64,000 nt of DNA, from contig CAWHLK010000028.1 of NCBI GenBank assembly GCA_963829965.1, positions 10,357 to 74,356 of the forward strand. Reading direction: 5' to 3'. A program made the position numbers and the translations under genes. The notes beneath the pieces were generated by a model. That model ran no database searches. It was not told the origin of the DNA and saw only the letters and a list, made by a program, of their open reading frames with translations. This document shows positions 34,738 to 43,808 of this stretch, piece after piece (position 1 is the stretch's first letter; each line of letters begins with the position of its first letter). This DNA is from DASXZH01 sp963829965 (GTDB lineage: Bacteria; Armatimonadota; Fimbriimonadia; Fimbriimonadales; Fimbriimonadaceae).

Positions 34738-36431
34738 GTGTCTTCGATGTCAGCCACGGCCGACGGGCCCCCTTCCGAAAAACCTGAACCCTCTTTAGCC
34801 AAGACGGCAGGATCGGCCAGCGCGATTATGGCCGGGAGTCTCCTTCTCAGCCGAATACTGGGCGTTCTGAGAGACACCATCATCGCGAGCAAGTTCGGAC
34901 TCATGGAGGTCAATGACTCCTACCGGATCGCAACCGCCATACCGGACATGATCTTCATGCTCATTGCCGGCGGAGGGCTCAGCTCCGCGTTTATTCCCGT
35001 CTTCACCGAATTCTGGTACACGAACCGGCGCAAAGAGGCCTGGAAGGCGTTTTCGGTGGTGGTGACGATTTGCTCCATTGCCGCGGTTGTGCTCATCATC
35101 GCTGCATGGTTGCTTGCGCCCGTGATCATGCCTCTCTATGGAGTCAGCAAGCCGGAGATCATCAAGCCGGCGATCCTCATGAGCCGGATCATGCTGCCCG
35201 CGCAGTATGCCTTTCTGATCGGTTCGATCATGCTGGCGACGCTGTATGCCCGCAAGCAGTTTTATGGTCCCGGACTCGCGCCCAACATTTACAACGTCGG
35301 CATTATTCTTGGCGCGGCGATTCTGCCGGGCGTCTTTGGGTTTGGAATTGTTGGCGTTGCCTGGGGCGCCTTGGGTGGCGCCTTTATCGGCAACATCCTG
35401 CTGCCGCTCTTCCTGATGGTCCCGCAAGGAGACAAGTTCACCATCTCGCTGGATCTCAAAGCGCCCGGTGTTGGCAAGTTCTTTAGGCTGCTCCTGCCCG
35501 TGGTTCTTGGATTCTCTCTCCCCAGTATGGTGAACCTTGTGACCCAATTCTTCGGCTCGGCCCTCGGATCGGGTTCGAACACCGTGCTCAGCTACTCCAA
35601 TGCCCTGATGCAGGCGCCGTTGGCCATTTTCGGCCAATCCTTCGCGATGGGCATTTTCCCCCTGCTCACCAGCTTTTCGCGGAGAAGCGGATGGAGCTTT
35701 ATAGGGACATGCTAGCCCGAACTTTGCGAACAACGATCTACTTCAGCGTGCCATCCGCGGTGCTGATGTTTGCCCTTGCGCCGATGATCGCCAAGATCCT
35801 TTACGGCTATGGGCGGGCAAGTACGCAGCAAGGCGAACTTGACCTTATCGCCACATGCGTTCGCATTTTTTGCTTCGCCATTCCTGCGTGGTGTTTGCAG
35901 CCCTGCCTCATGCGAGGCTTTTTCTCGCTTCACAAGACCCTGAAACCGGTGGCTTATGGCACCGCAATGACGCTCTTTTACATAGTGCTTTGCATCCTTC
36001 TTCGGCCCTCCCAATTCCAAGTAGTCAATCTCGCGATGACCGAAAACATTCCAGGCGTGGGCACGTTATTTGCCCATCAAGTGAGGCCGTTGCTTTTGGC
36101 TTTGCCTTGGGCGATGGATATTTCCGCTCTGATTCTGGTGGTGATTCTGTTCGTGGCTTTGGAGGGTGAAATAGGCAAAATGTCCAAAGGCGCCGTCATC
36201 GTTACGTTCTTCCAATGCCTAGCCGTCGCCGCACCGGTGGGAGGTCTCGCTTACCTGGGAATGCAAGCTTTCCCCCATGTCGGGAAGCTTCTCGCCATCG
36301 TATGGTTTTTTGTCATCTTCGCGATAACCGGCCTGCTTTATGTTGTTGGAACCAAGCGACTTGGCTTGACGGAAGCGGATTCAGTTTTGAACCGCCTCAT
36401 GAGGAGAAAGCGGAATCCTAGAGCAACTTAG
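34738..36431 (+). CDS. murJ: Lipid II flippase MurJ; one frameshift
   Basis: Two frames join as LLTSFFAEKRMELYRDML if one T is added to TTTT at 35674-35677. The corrected protein is about 565 residues with MATE-like membrane helices. Diagnostic segments are SLLLSRILGVLRDTIIASKFG, IPDMIFMLIAGGGLSSAFIP and NVGIILGAAILPGVFG. MurJ moves lipid-linked peptidoglycan precursor across the inner membrane. The start is GTG at 34738 or ATG at 34747, and neither has a clear ribosome site. It lies alone, 75 bases upstream of the response regulator. Confidence 0.9.
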
Positions 36432-36506
36432 TAATCTTTAAGCATATTCGAACGCAACGACTGCTACCATAACGTTTAGAGTAATTAGAACCCGAGTGGG
36501 AATTTA

Positions 36507-37187
36507 ATGAAGCAAATTCTGGTTGTGGAAGATGAAAGAGAGATGTCGGACATTCTCCGGCAGGTACTCGAAGAGTCCGGATACGGCGTCACCTTGGCCT
36601 ACCACGGCGCTGAGGGGCTGACGAAGCTTCGGCAGGGCGAGTTCGATCTTGTCGTGCTGGACGTGATGCTTCCGGGCATGGACGGCTTTGACGTGCTCAA
36701 GCAGGCTCGGGCAGAGAAGATCCTTACGCCGGTTTTGTTTCTAACGGCAAAGGACAAGGTTCAGGACCGGGTTGAGGGGCTTGATCTAGGCGCCGATGAC
36801 TACGTAACCAAGCCGTTCCAGCTTGCCGAATTGCTCGCCCGCGTGAGAGCAAGAGTGCGGAGGAGCGACGACACCCGCATGGTTCTCGAGTGCGGCGATT
36901 TACAGATCGATCTTCGAACCCGTCAAGCCCAGCGGGGAAACCGTCACCTCTACCTCTCCGCCACTGAGTTTTCCGTGCTCGAACTCCTGATGCGCCACGT
37001 TGGGGAACCGGTTTCAAAGGGCCAGATACTGGAGCACGTTTGGCACGATGACGTCAGCAGGGACGATAACGTGGTCGAGGTCTATTTGAATTACCTGCGC
37101 AACAAGGTTGAGCGAGATGGCCTACCCAAGCTCATTCATACACAGCGGGGGAAGGGCTATATGATTTCGCCCGGGAGCACAGGTTGA
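36507..37187 (+). CDS. OmpR/PhoB-family response regulator
   Basis: The protein is 226 residues. The receiver domain has acidic EDE near residue 8, the phospho-acceptor Asp in VVLDVMLPGMDG near 51, Thr/Lys switch residues in FLTAKDK and KPFQLAELLARV. The winged-helix output domain spans about 130-222 with LSATEFSVLELLMRHVG, GQILEHVWHDD, EVYLNYLRNKVE and IHTQRGKGYM. It is intact. Its TGA overlaps the TTG start of the kinase gene, the usual coupled layout, but that kinase is disrupted, so the regulator may be orphaned. Confidence 0.93.
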   Translation: MKQILVVEDEREMSDILRQVLEESGYGVTLAYHGAEGLTKLRQGEFDLVVLDVMLPGMDGFDVLKQARAEKILTPVLFLTAKDKVQDRVEGLDLGADDYVTKPFQLAELLARVRARVRRSDDTRMVLECGDLQIDLRTRQAQRGNRHLYLSATEFSVLELLMRHVGEPVSKGQILEHVWHDDVSRDDNVVEVYLNYLRNKVERDGLPKLIHTQRGKGYMISPGSTG

Positions 37188-38470
37188 ACCATAGAACCCG
37201 GTTGACTCTTGTTGTAACGGGGGTTGCAGCCGCAATTCTCGCCATCATTTTCTTGGGCGTGGTGGGCCTGTCGGAACGCATGGAGCTGCGGGCCATCACC
37301 ACATGCTTGAGTCCGCGCTGACCCAGCTTTCGGACCATATCAATAACAAGGGCAGGGTAGCGGATATCAACGAGGTCTATCAGGCCTTTCCGAACGTGAG
37401 CTTTGCGGTTTACGACAAGACGGGCGGCAATGGAGGAGATTGGGCGGCTGCCGCTTGAGCCTTACAAGGCCTTTGACCTCGTTACGAGCAACAATGCGTA
37501 TTTCGCCGCCATGGGGCTGGATGCCAAGGACTACACGATTGTCGGCGGGGTGGATTGGAAGCTCACGGAGCAGCGGCTTCACCGCTTTTCATTGATCCTG
37601 CTGTTCTTATGGTGCTTTATGGTTGCTCTCGTGGGGGCGGTGAGCTCGTTTGCGGCAGCGGCAACGTTCCGCCCGCTATTCATCCTCACCGAGCAGGCCG
37701 CCGATTTCAGCGGCCATGACCTATCTCGCCGGCTCGAATGGGTGATAAGGCGGAGTTTGGTCAGTTTACGGAGCAACTGAACATGCTGCTGGACCGAGTT
37801 AGGAGACCGCTAGGCGTGAAGAACAATTCGCGGCCGACGCCGCTCACGAATTGCGTACGCCCCTTGCCATTTTGCGAGGGCGCATTGAAAGCACCCTGCT
37901 GCGCACTCGCAGCGTAGGCGAATACCAAACGGCCATGAACGCATTGCTGCCCGAAGTCGACCGTTTAACCCGATTGGTGGAGATGCTCCTACGATCGGCG
38001 ACAGCTACTCACGAGGCCGCCCCGATTACCGAGCTTTCCGAAGTCATTGAAGGGACTGCTGCTCGTTGGCTGGACCGGTTCGCGGAGAACGGCGTGCAAC
38101 TTAACGTTCAGACCGAAGAAGTCTTTTCCAGATAGGGCCGGAGGAGCTCCAATGCATCGTCGACGACTTTTTCGGCAAAGCCTCGGGTTTCTCCAAGGGC
38201 TCGACTTGTACGGTGATTCTGGAGGTCGTGAACAACCGGGCGGTTGTACGCGTGGCGGACGAGGGCTCGGCATTCCCGAGGAACTCATCGGCAAGGTCTT
38301 TGAGCGGTTCACCAGGGGCGAGACTTCGCGAAACCGCACGTCGGGCGGATTTGGAATCGGTTTGGCAGTTTGCAGCGATAGTGGCCACCCGGGGCAGCAA
38401 AATCTCGGTTCGAAACCGGAAGCCCGGTGCGGAATTCAAGATCGAGCTGCAGCGCGTCAGCCCGGCATAA
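37184..38470 (+). pseudogene. Sensor histidine kinase broken by seven indels
   Basis: Seven single-base shifts near 37300, 37425, 37740, 37802, 38131, 38270 and 38370 (five deletions, two insertions) interrupt what is otherwise a standard PhoR/CusS-type kinase of about 428 residues. Recoverable parts are a first helix (LTLVVTGVAAAILAIIFLGV), a periplasmic region with YDKTG, a second helix (LILLFLWCFMVALVGAVSSF) and a HAMP-like segment. The H-box is FAADAAHELRTPLAILRGR, and the G boxes are VADEGSGIPEEL and SGGFGIGLAV. The N-box reads VDDFFGKAS, so the usual metal-binding Asn is missing. No in-frame stop occurs between the shifts. Confidence 0.75.
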
Positions 38471-38965
38471 TCGGTTGGAGTATCTCTAATCCAAGGGATC
38501 TAACGCCCGCCTCGGATTGCACTCTTAATATTGAGTTATTGCCCGTGTACATGTACGCCGCACCTCGATATTCGATATCGAAGTAGCCGCAGGTTCCCGC
38601 GAACGAAAATTCGAAGCCCTCTGGCAGGGCTTCGTCCGTTCCGGTGGCGATGAGCCAGGCTTGCTTTCCTGCGAGGGCACAGCCCTTCTTCTTTTTCGAT
38701 GTCCGTTAGATCTGTCAATCGGTCGAAGAAAACCTTCATCGTGGAGTTCATCGAATACCAGTAGACCGGCGTGGCGAAAATCAGCCGGTCTCGCAAGATG
38801 AGGTCCACGACTTTCATGAAGTCGTCCTCTCGGTTGCCGTATTTCGTAGTCGTACGAGCCGATGTCGTACATCCCGAGGTCGATGCAGTCTGCGTCGCCA
38901 CCGAAGGCGATTTCGATGGCCCGGCGCGTCTCACCGTTGGATCGCGAAGATCCGAACAGAACCAT
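38457..38965 (-). CDS. NADPH-dependent FMN reductase/flavodoxin-like protein; two frameshifts
   Basis: Three frames join after removing one T at 38842-38844 and one T in the run 38692-38696 (plus-strand view). The corrected product is about 169 residues. It opens MVLFGSSRSNGETRRAIE, the flavin phosphate-binding start, and continues DYEYGNREDDFMKVVDLIL, FATPVYWYSMNSTMKVFFDR and GKQAWLIATGTDEALPEGFE, then ends shortly after YMYTGNN. This is the flavodoxin-like fold that reduces FMN or quinones with NAD(P)H. Its 3' end overlaps the end of the convergent kinase pseudogene by about 14 bases. Confidence 0.68.
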
Positions 38966-39001
38966 GGGCCTTTATTCGACCATGAACCGATTATAGTGCT
39001 T

Positions 39002-39472
39002 CTATTTGGCGGCGGCCCGTTCGAGAACGTTCGCATCGATCTTGTCCATCGTGAACATCGCTTCCATCACCCGTTGAACCTTGGCTTGGTCGTCATCGCT
39101 TAACAGCCTGGGCAAAGCTTCCGGGATGATTTGCCAGCAAACGCCATATTTGTCCTGAACCCAGCCGCAATGGAGGGCCTTCCCGCCATCCATGAGCTTG
39201 TCCCAAATCGCGTCGACTTCCGGTTGGTTCTCGCAGTTCACGAAGAACGAGATGGACGGGTTGAAGGTGAACTCGGGGCCGCCGTTGAGGGCCACAAATT
39301 TTTGTCCTTCGAGTTCAAAATCGACCGTCATGACCATGCCCTTTTCTCTTGGGCCGGCATCGGTGTAGTGGGTGATGTTGTTGATTTTCGAGTTCTTGAA
39401 AATCGAGATGTAAAAGTTTACGGCGTCCTCGGCCTCGGTATCGAACCATAGGAACGGTGTGATTTTCTGCAT
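39002..39472 (-). CDS. VOC-superfamily protein (PhnB/3-demethylubiquinone methyltransferase-like)
   Basis: The protein is 156 residues from the ATG at 39472 (MQKITPFLWFDTEAEDA). An upstream frame to 39559 is not preferred. Two beta-alpha-beta-beta-beta units are evident: the first in FDTEAEDAVNFYISIFKNSK, the second in PEFTFNPSISFFVNCENQPE, with WDKLMDGGKALHCGWVQD and YGVCWQIIPEAL at the end. The opening and the GWVQDKYG segment are typical of the 3-demethylubiquinone-9 3-methyltransferase-like VOC family, a name that does not reflect a proven function. It lies downstream of the Fpg-like gene on the same strand. Confidence 0.85.
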   Translation of the reverse strand: MQKITPFLWFDTEAEDAVNFYISIFKNSKINNITHYTDAGPREKGMVMTVDFELEGQKFVALNGGPEFTFNPSISFFVNCENQPEVDAIWDKLMDGGKALHCGWVQDKYGVCWQIIPEALPRLLSDDDQAKVQRVMEAMFTMDKIDANVLERAAAK

Positions 39473-39555
39473 TTGTGTTTTTGCCTCCGATGGGTTATAA
39501 CCTAATCGTTCGATACGCTGCGATATCGACACGTTCGTGTTCTTTACTGCGATTA

Positions 39556-40415
39556 TCACTTCAAGAGCCTAGACAAAGCGCGGTCGGCGAGTTCCTTTCC
39601 TTCGTTTTGGCAGACCGGGCAGTAATTGGCTTCGTTCTCGGCATAACGGATCCGCTTCACGGGATTGCCGCAAACCAGACAAGGCTTGCCATACTTACCG
39701 TGAACCGCAAAGTCCGGACGAAAGGCGGTTACGTCTCCGGTTCCCGGGAATTTTTGGCGAAATCACTCTTTAGTTTATCGGTCCATTCCGCCAGCACTCT
39801 TCTTGTGGCTTCATAGAGTCGCGAGATTTCCTCGGTTGTCATTTTCTGGGTTTGGCGCAGCGGAGAAAGCTTGGCGGCAAACAGGATTTCATCCGAGTAG
39901 GCATTGCCGATTCCCGCGAAGACATGGGGATCGGTAAGCATGTTCTTTACTGTGTGGTTTTCGCTAGTAAGGGCCTTCGTGAATTGCTCCAGCGTGCTGG
40001 TCAACGGCTCCAATCCGCCTGGATCGTGTTTCTTCAATGCTGCTTCTCCTCGCACCACGGTTACAGAAGCCCGCTTCTTGGAGCCTGCCTCGGTAAGGGT
40101 TAGTGAGCCGTTTTCGAACTCGATGATGGCGGACACGATCTTGCCGCTCAGGGGCTTGACGCCGGTATCGACCCAACGCAGGCGGCCGGCGATCATAAGG
40201 TGGATTACGAGGAATAGTTCACCGGTGAACTCGATGACAATTCTTTTGCCGATCCGACGAAGTCCAGTGACTTCCCTGCCCACCAAATCCGCTGGAGCGG
40301 GAGTGACCGACTTTAACACAGAGAGTCCAAAAACTCGAAAGGCAACAAGCCGCTTTCCTGAGATTCGCTCGCGCAACTTTGCGATATAAAGCTCGATGTC
40401 CGGCAATTCGGGCAT
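39556..40415 (-). CDS. Fpg/Nei-family DNA glycosylase; one frameshift before the zinc finger
   Basis: The open frame from 40415 ends at 39729, but adding one A to AAAAA (TTTTT at 39751-39755 on the plus strand) extends it through GDVTAFRPDFAVHGKYG to a full zinc finger, CLVCGNPV then NYCPVCQ, ending at 39556. The corrected length is about 286 residues. The N-terminus PELPDIELYI keeps the catalytic Pro and Glu. FAGIGNAYSDEILF is the helix-two-turn-helix. The enzyme removes oxidised bases from DNA and nicks the strand. The PELPDIE variant is typical of Nei-like members. Confidence 0.85.
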
Positions 40416-40491
40416 ATCCGATACTACACCGAAGCCCCTGATTAACGCTTCGTTGTTAATCAGTATAAGCTGCTAAACAAAAGGAAATTAC

Positions 40492-42810
40492 GTGCGTCGG
40501 GACTCATGTAAGGTGTTATCCTTACGTCAGCGAGCTTGTTTCGTGAACAATCGGAACACGGGGAAAGGGCTCCGCGTGGGATCAGCGCCGAACCCCGCGA
40601 ACGAGGTACTTCGGCAGCCGCATGGGGTGCCAACCCGCGAACGCGCGTCTCTGCTGCCAGATAATATTGGGGCAAGCCAGGCCGCAATCCAAGTAGAAAC
40701 GCGCGCAACGCGCAAGGGGTTGTTACAAAGCAACCTGTTCGTGTTTCTGCTCCTGTGCTCCGTTGCCTTTGTTCTCTATCTCCCAACTCTCAACAGCGGC
40801 CTCCAACTAGACGACCTTTGGTGGTTCGATTATGTCAAACGCGGCGCCCTCGGCTTGAACCACACGAACCTCGGATTCTGGCGGCCGGTGATCAGCATTA
40901 CGTTTTGGTGTTTGTGGAAGTGCTTCGGGCTCTTTCTTCCGGCGTATCGGATGTTCAACATGCTTCTGGCGGCAACCGCGGCTTACGGGCTCAGGAGCAT
41001 TTGGCTGCGCATGTTTTCGGGGCTAAAAAACGCCGCTTGGCTAGGGACTGCCGTCGGCGTAGTGTTCCTTGTTTGGCCCAGCCATCCCGAAACCACCGCC
41101 TGGATCGCCGGCATGACGGACGGAATTTCCATCACGTTCGGGATCCTCGCAATTTGGAGTTATATCTCCTATTGTCAAGATTCCAAGCTTCGTTACCTGA
41201 TTCTTGCCGTTTGCCTTCTTGCTACCGCCATGCTTGCCAAGGAGGCCGCGTTCACGTTTCCCCTCATTTGCCTCCTTGTGGGCGGCATGGCGACGCCTTG
41301 GAAACGGTCCGAAACCTTGAAGACCGCTATGAATTCGGTTTTAATGCTCGGGCTCATGGCTTTATACATGGTCGCCAGAAGCCATGTCATCGGCAAGGTC
41401 GTGGGCGGGTACACGAACTCGACGAGAGAGTTCTATCGAGAGTTCTTCCGTGGCGGCTTCGCGATCAATCTGAGTCACGCCTATCTGCCGTTCGACCGGT
41501 TCCTCGCCAATTGGCAAGGTCCAGAAACCGTCAACAGGGTGCTATGCACGGGGCTCGTATTGGCCGGCATTTTGGTGGTTCGCCTCCGGCCAAGGACAAA
41601 GCCGATCTCGGAGAAAATGAAGGTCTTCCTCACCGGACTTCTTGTTTTTTGGCTCGTGCTGTGGCTTTACTTCTTAGCTTTGGGCCAGTATCAGGGGACC
41701 TACTTCGTGGTTTTGGAGGTGCTTGATGAAATCGGCCCCGGCGGCCGGGTTGCTTCTGCCCTACTGGTGGCTACACTTCTCGTTCTCGCTGCTTCAAAGG
41801 GCAGAGCCCGTAGAGCAGCCGCATGGTTTGCTGCACGAGCAAAGGCTATGCATGCGTGGTTCGATCCCGAAGTCCGCCCGCTCGCGATGCCGATCGCGTT
41901 CACAATCCTGACCTATCTCATCCACCGGGATGCCTGGGTCTCGACACCGGAGAACATTATCCTGGTTTTTGTCTGTCTTTGGGCCGCATTCGCGAGCCGG
42001 CCAGTGACTCAGACCGGAGAGGAAGCCGATCAAATGAGGGCCCGAACCATAGCCTCCAATGCGGCCATAATCGCCTTCGCGGCGTCGGTGTTGGCGCTTC
42101 TACCCGCCTGCATTTCCGGACTTCCCGTGAGTTTCATCGGTGAGTTTCGACTGTCGTACGCTGCGACGGCGTTTTCTGCCCTGGCCTTGATCGCTTTCTT
42201 ATGCTGCGTCTTCCGATCGTTTCGCGCTCAAGCCGCGGCAGTGGGCTGTTGCTGCGCGGTTGCGTTGGCTCAGTTTGTGCCGTGCATCATGGATTGGCGA
42301 CAATCGGGCATCGTGGCGAAAAAGACGGAGCAAGTTATCAAGGGCATGCTGCCTGCGAGGCGGATCTACGTTCTCGCTTCACCTGGAAACATCGACGGCG
42401 CGGGCCTCTATGTTATCGACATGCAACTGCTCGCCTCCGATCTTTACGGAGACGAAAAGGTGAAGATTTTACAGTTGTTCCGTGAGTTGGCGGTCAGACG
42501 CGACGACCGGATCGACGGCCATAAAGTTGGTGCCGACGATTATGAGTTGACAATCCGCCCGTCCAATCCCAAACGACTCTATCCTCTTACGACCATTTAC
42601 GATTCTCTCGCCTACGGCTTCTATTCCTCCACCCCAGACATTCTTCCGGACGTCGCTTACAATCCGAAAGTACAGAAACTTTGCTTCCCAAGCGGCGCCG
42701 GGGAAGACCATCTTGCGCACGGCGGCATTATCCATCTAAAGGGTTTCCACCCGTCCACCGATCGCGTGTTGGTCGTAGACGGAAATGGCGCTCGTCGATT
42801 GGATTTATAG
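40492..42810 (+). CDS. Multi-pass GT-C-like membrane glycosyltransferase
   Basis: The protein is 772 residues, starting at GTG with AAGGAA at 40480-40485. A 75-residue basic N-terminal tail is unusual and may include an over-long start. The first helix is LFVFLLLCSVAFVLYLPTL. It is followed by the luminal/periplasmic motif LQLDDLWWFDYV and by FWRPVISITFWCLW, the DD..RP pattern of GT-C-type glycosyltransferases that use lipid-linked sugars. At least ten more hydrophobic helices follow, and a soluble domain of about 170 residues closes the protein. The acceptor and sugar are unknown. It stands alone. Confidence 0.65.
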   Translation: MRRDSCKVLSLRQRACFVNNRNTGKGLRVGSAPNPANEVLRQPHGVPTRERASLLPDNIGASQAAIQVETRATRKGLLQSNLFVFLLLCSVAFVLYLPTLNSGLQLDDLWWFDYVKRGALGLNHTNLGFWRPVISITFWCLWKCFGLFLPAYRMFNMLLAATAAYGLRSIWLRMFSGLKNAAWLGTAVGVVFLVWPSHPETTAWIAGMTDGISITFGILAIWSYISYCQDSKLRYLILAVCLLATAMLAKEAAFTFPLICLLVGGMATPWKRSETLKTAMNSVLMLGLMALYMVARSHVIGKVVGGYTNSTREFYREFFRGGFAINLSHAYLPFDRFLANWQGPETVNRVLCTGLVLAGILVVRLRPRTKPISEKMKVFLTGLLVFWLVLWLYFLALGQYQGTYFVVLEVLDEIGPGGRVASALLVATLLVLAASKGRARRAAAWFAARAKAMHAWFDPEVRPLAMPIAFTILTYLIHRDAWVSTPENIILVFVCLWAAFASRPVTQTGEEADQMRARTIASNAAIIAFAASVLALLPACISGLPVSFIGEFRLSYAATAFSALALIAFLCCVFRSFRAQAAAVGCCCAVALAQFVPCIMDWRQSGIVAKKTEQVIKGMLPARRIYVLASPGNIDGAGLYVIDMQLLASDLYGDEKVKILQLFRELAVRRDDRIDGHKVGADDYELTIRPSNPKRLYPLTTIYDSLAYGFYSSTPDILPDVAYNPKVQKLCFPSGAGEDHLAHGGIIHLKGFHPSTDRVLVVDGNGARRLDL

Positions 42811-42824
42811 CCCAGGTTTGCCGT

Positions 42825-42830
42825 TATACT
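42825..42830 (+). promoter_or_regulatory. -10-like hexamer for the esterase gene
   Basis: TATACT lies seven bases before the GTG at 42838, with no ribosome site between. Confidence 0.45.
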
Positions 42831-42837
42831 GCTTTCT

Positions 42838-43677
42838 GTGCTAGCAGTTTTGGCAGTATCGACTATTCTCGCTTCTATGACGGTCTCTGTTTCCAACGAA
42901 ATCATCAACCTGTGGCCCAACGGGAATCCCGGTGGCTGGCATCGAACCGACGAGGAAAAGCTTGGCGAAACCTCGTTCAAGTTCGTAAGCAATGTTTCTC
43001 ACCCAACTCTGGAGATTTATAAGACTTCAGGCGCTGCCAAGTACGCACCGTTGATCATGGTTTGCCCGGGTGGTGGCTATTCGGTCGAGGCGATTGAGCA
43101 CGAGGGAACGGAAATCGTTGCAATGCTCAACAAGGCTGGGTTCAATGCGGCTTTGCTGAAATACCGGCTACCATTGCCCACGGACGTTCGCTACGGTCCC
43201 CCGCTTCAAGACGCTCAGCGTGCCCTGCGTCTGCTTAGGGCGTGGAAAAAGCGCGAGAACCTGTCGGAAGGTCCAGTGGGGATCATGGGATTTTCGGCGG
43301 GCGGGCATTTGTCCGCAGTTTGCTCAAACGCTTCGACCGATTCTTATCCTGCGGTTGACGACACCGACCATCTCTCTGCAAAACCAGACTTTTCCGTTCT
43401 CATTTACCCCGCCTATCTGGACACGGACCATGAGCCGGTGCTTCCGCCCGAGGTTAGCGTCACGGAGGCGACGCCTCCGGCTTTTGTCTTGACGACGGCA
43501 GATGACGACGTCTCCAACGTCAGCAGCCTCTCGTACGACCTCGCATGTGTCCGACACAAAGTTCCGGTCGAATATCACATGTTTTCGAAGGGCGGACACG
43601 GCTACGGACTGCGGTCAAAGGAGCCAGGCCTGCGGGATTGGCAGAACTTGCTGATCGACTGGTTGAAACGGCGCTAG
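42838..43677 (+). CDS. Exported alpha/beta-hydrolase (BD-FAE/xylan esterase-like)
   Basis: The protein is 279 residues with a short leader (MLAVLAVSTILASMTVSVS), starting at GTG. The oxyanion segment is MVCPGGGYSVEAIEHEG. The nucleophile elbow GIMGFSAGGHLSA is near residue 150. The acid is probably in LTTADDDVS, and the catalytic histidine is in SKGGHGYGL near residue 258. The layout is that of bacterial esterases that remove acetyl or feruloyl groups from plant polysaccharides, often annotated as endo-1,4-beta-xylanase-associated. No xylanase gene is adjacent. Confidence 0.8.
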   Translation: MLAVLAVSTILASMTVSVSNEIINLWPNGNPGGWHRTDEEKLGETSFKFVSNVSHPTLEIYKTSGAAKYAPLIMVCPGGGYSVEAIEHEGTEIVAMLNKAGFNAALLKYRLPLPTDVRYGPPLQDAQRALRLLRAWKKRENLSEGPVGIMGFSAGGHLSAVCSNASTDSYPAVDDTDHLSAKPDFSVLIYPAYLDTDHEPVLPPEVSVTEATPPAFVLTTADDDVSNVSSLSYDLACVRHKVPVEYHMFSKGGHGYGLRSKEPGLRDWQNLLIDWLKRR

Positions 43678-43808
43678 CCATCAGTTTGCCGCACGGTAAA
43701 CTCAAGCAGCGGTGAACCCAATTGGGCGTTGCCGTTACAAAACCAATCGTAGACCTAGAGTAACAACGGGCGCGCTCAACACGTCCTTCTATTTGCGGTA
43801 TCTAGCCG

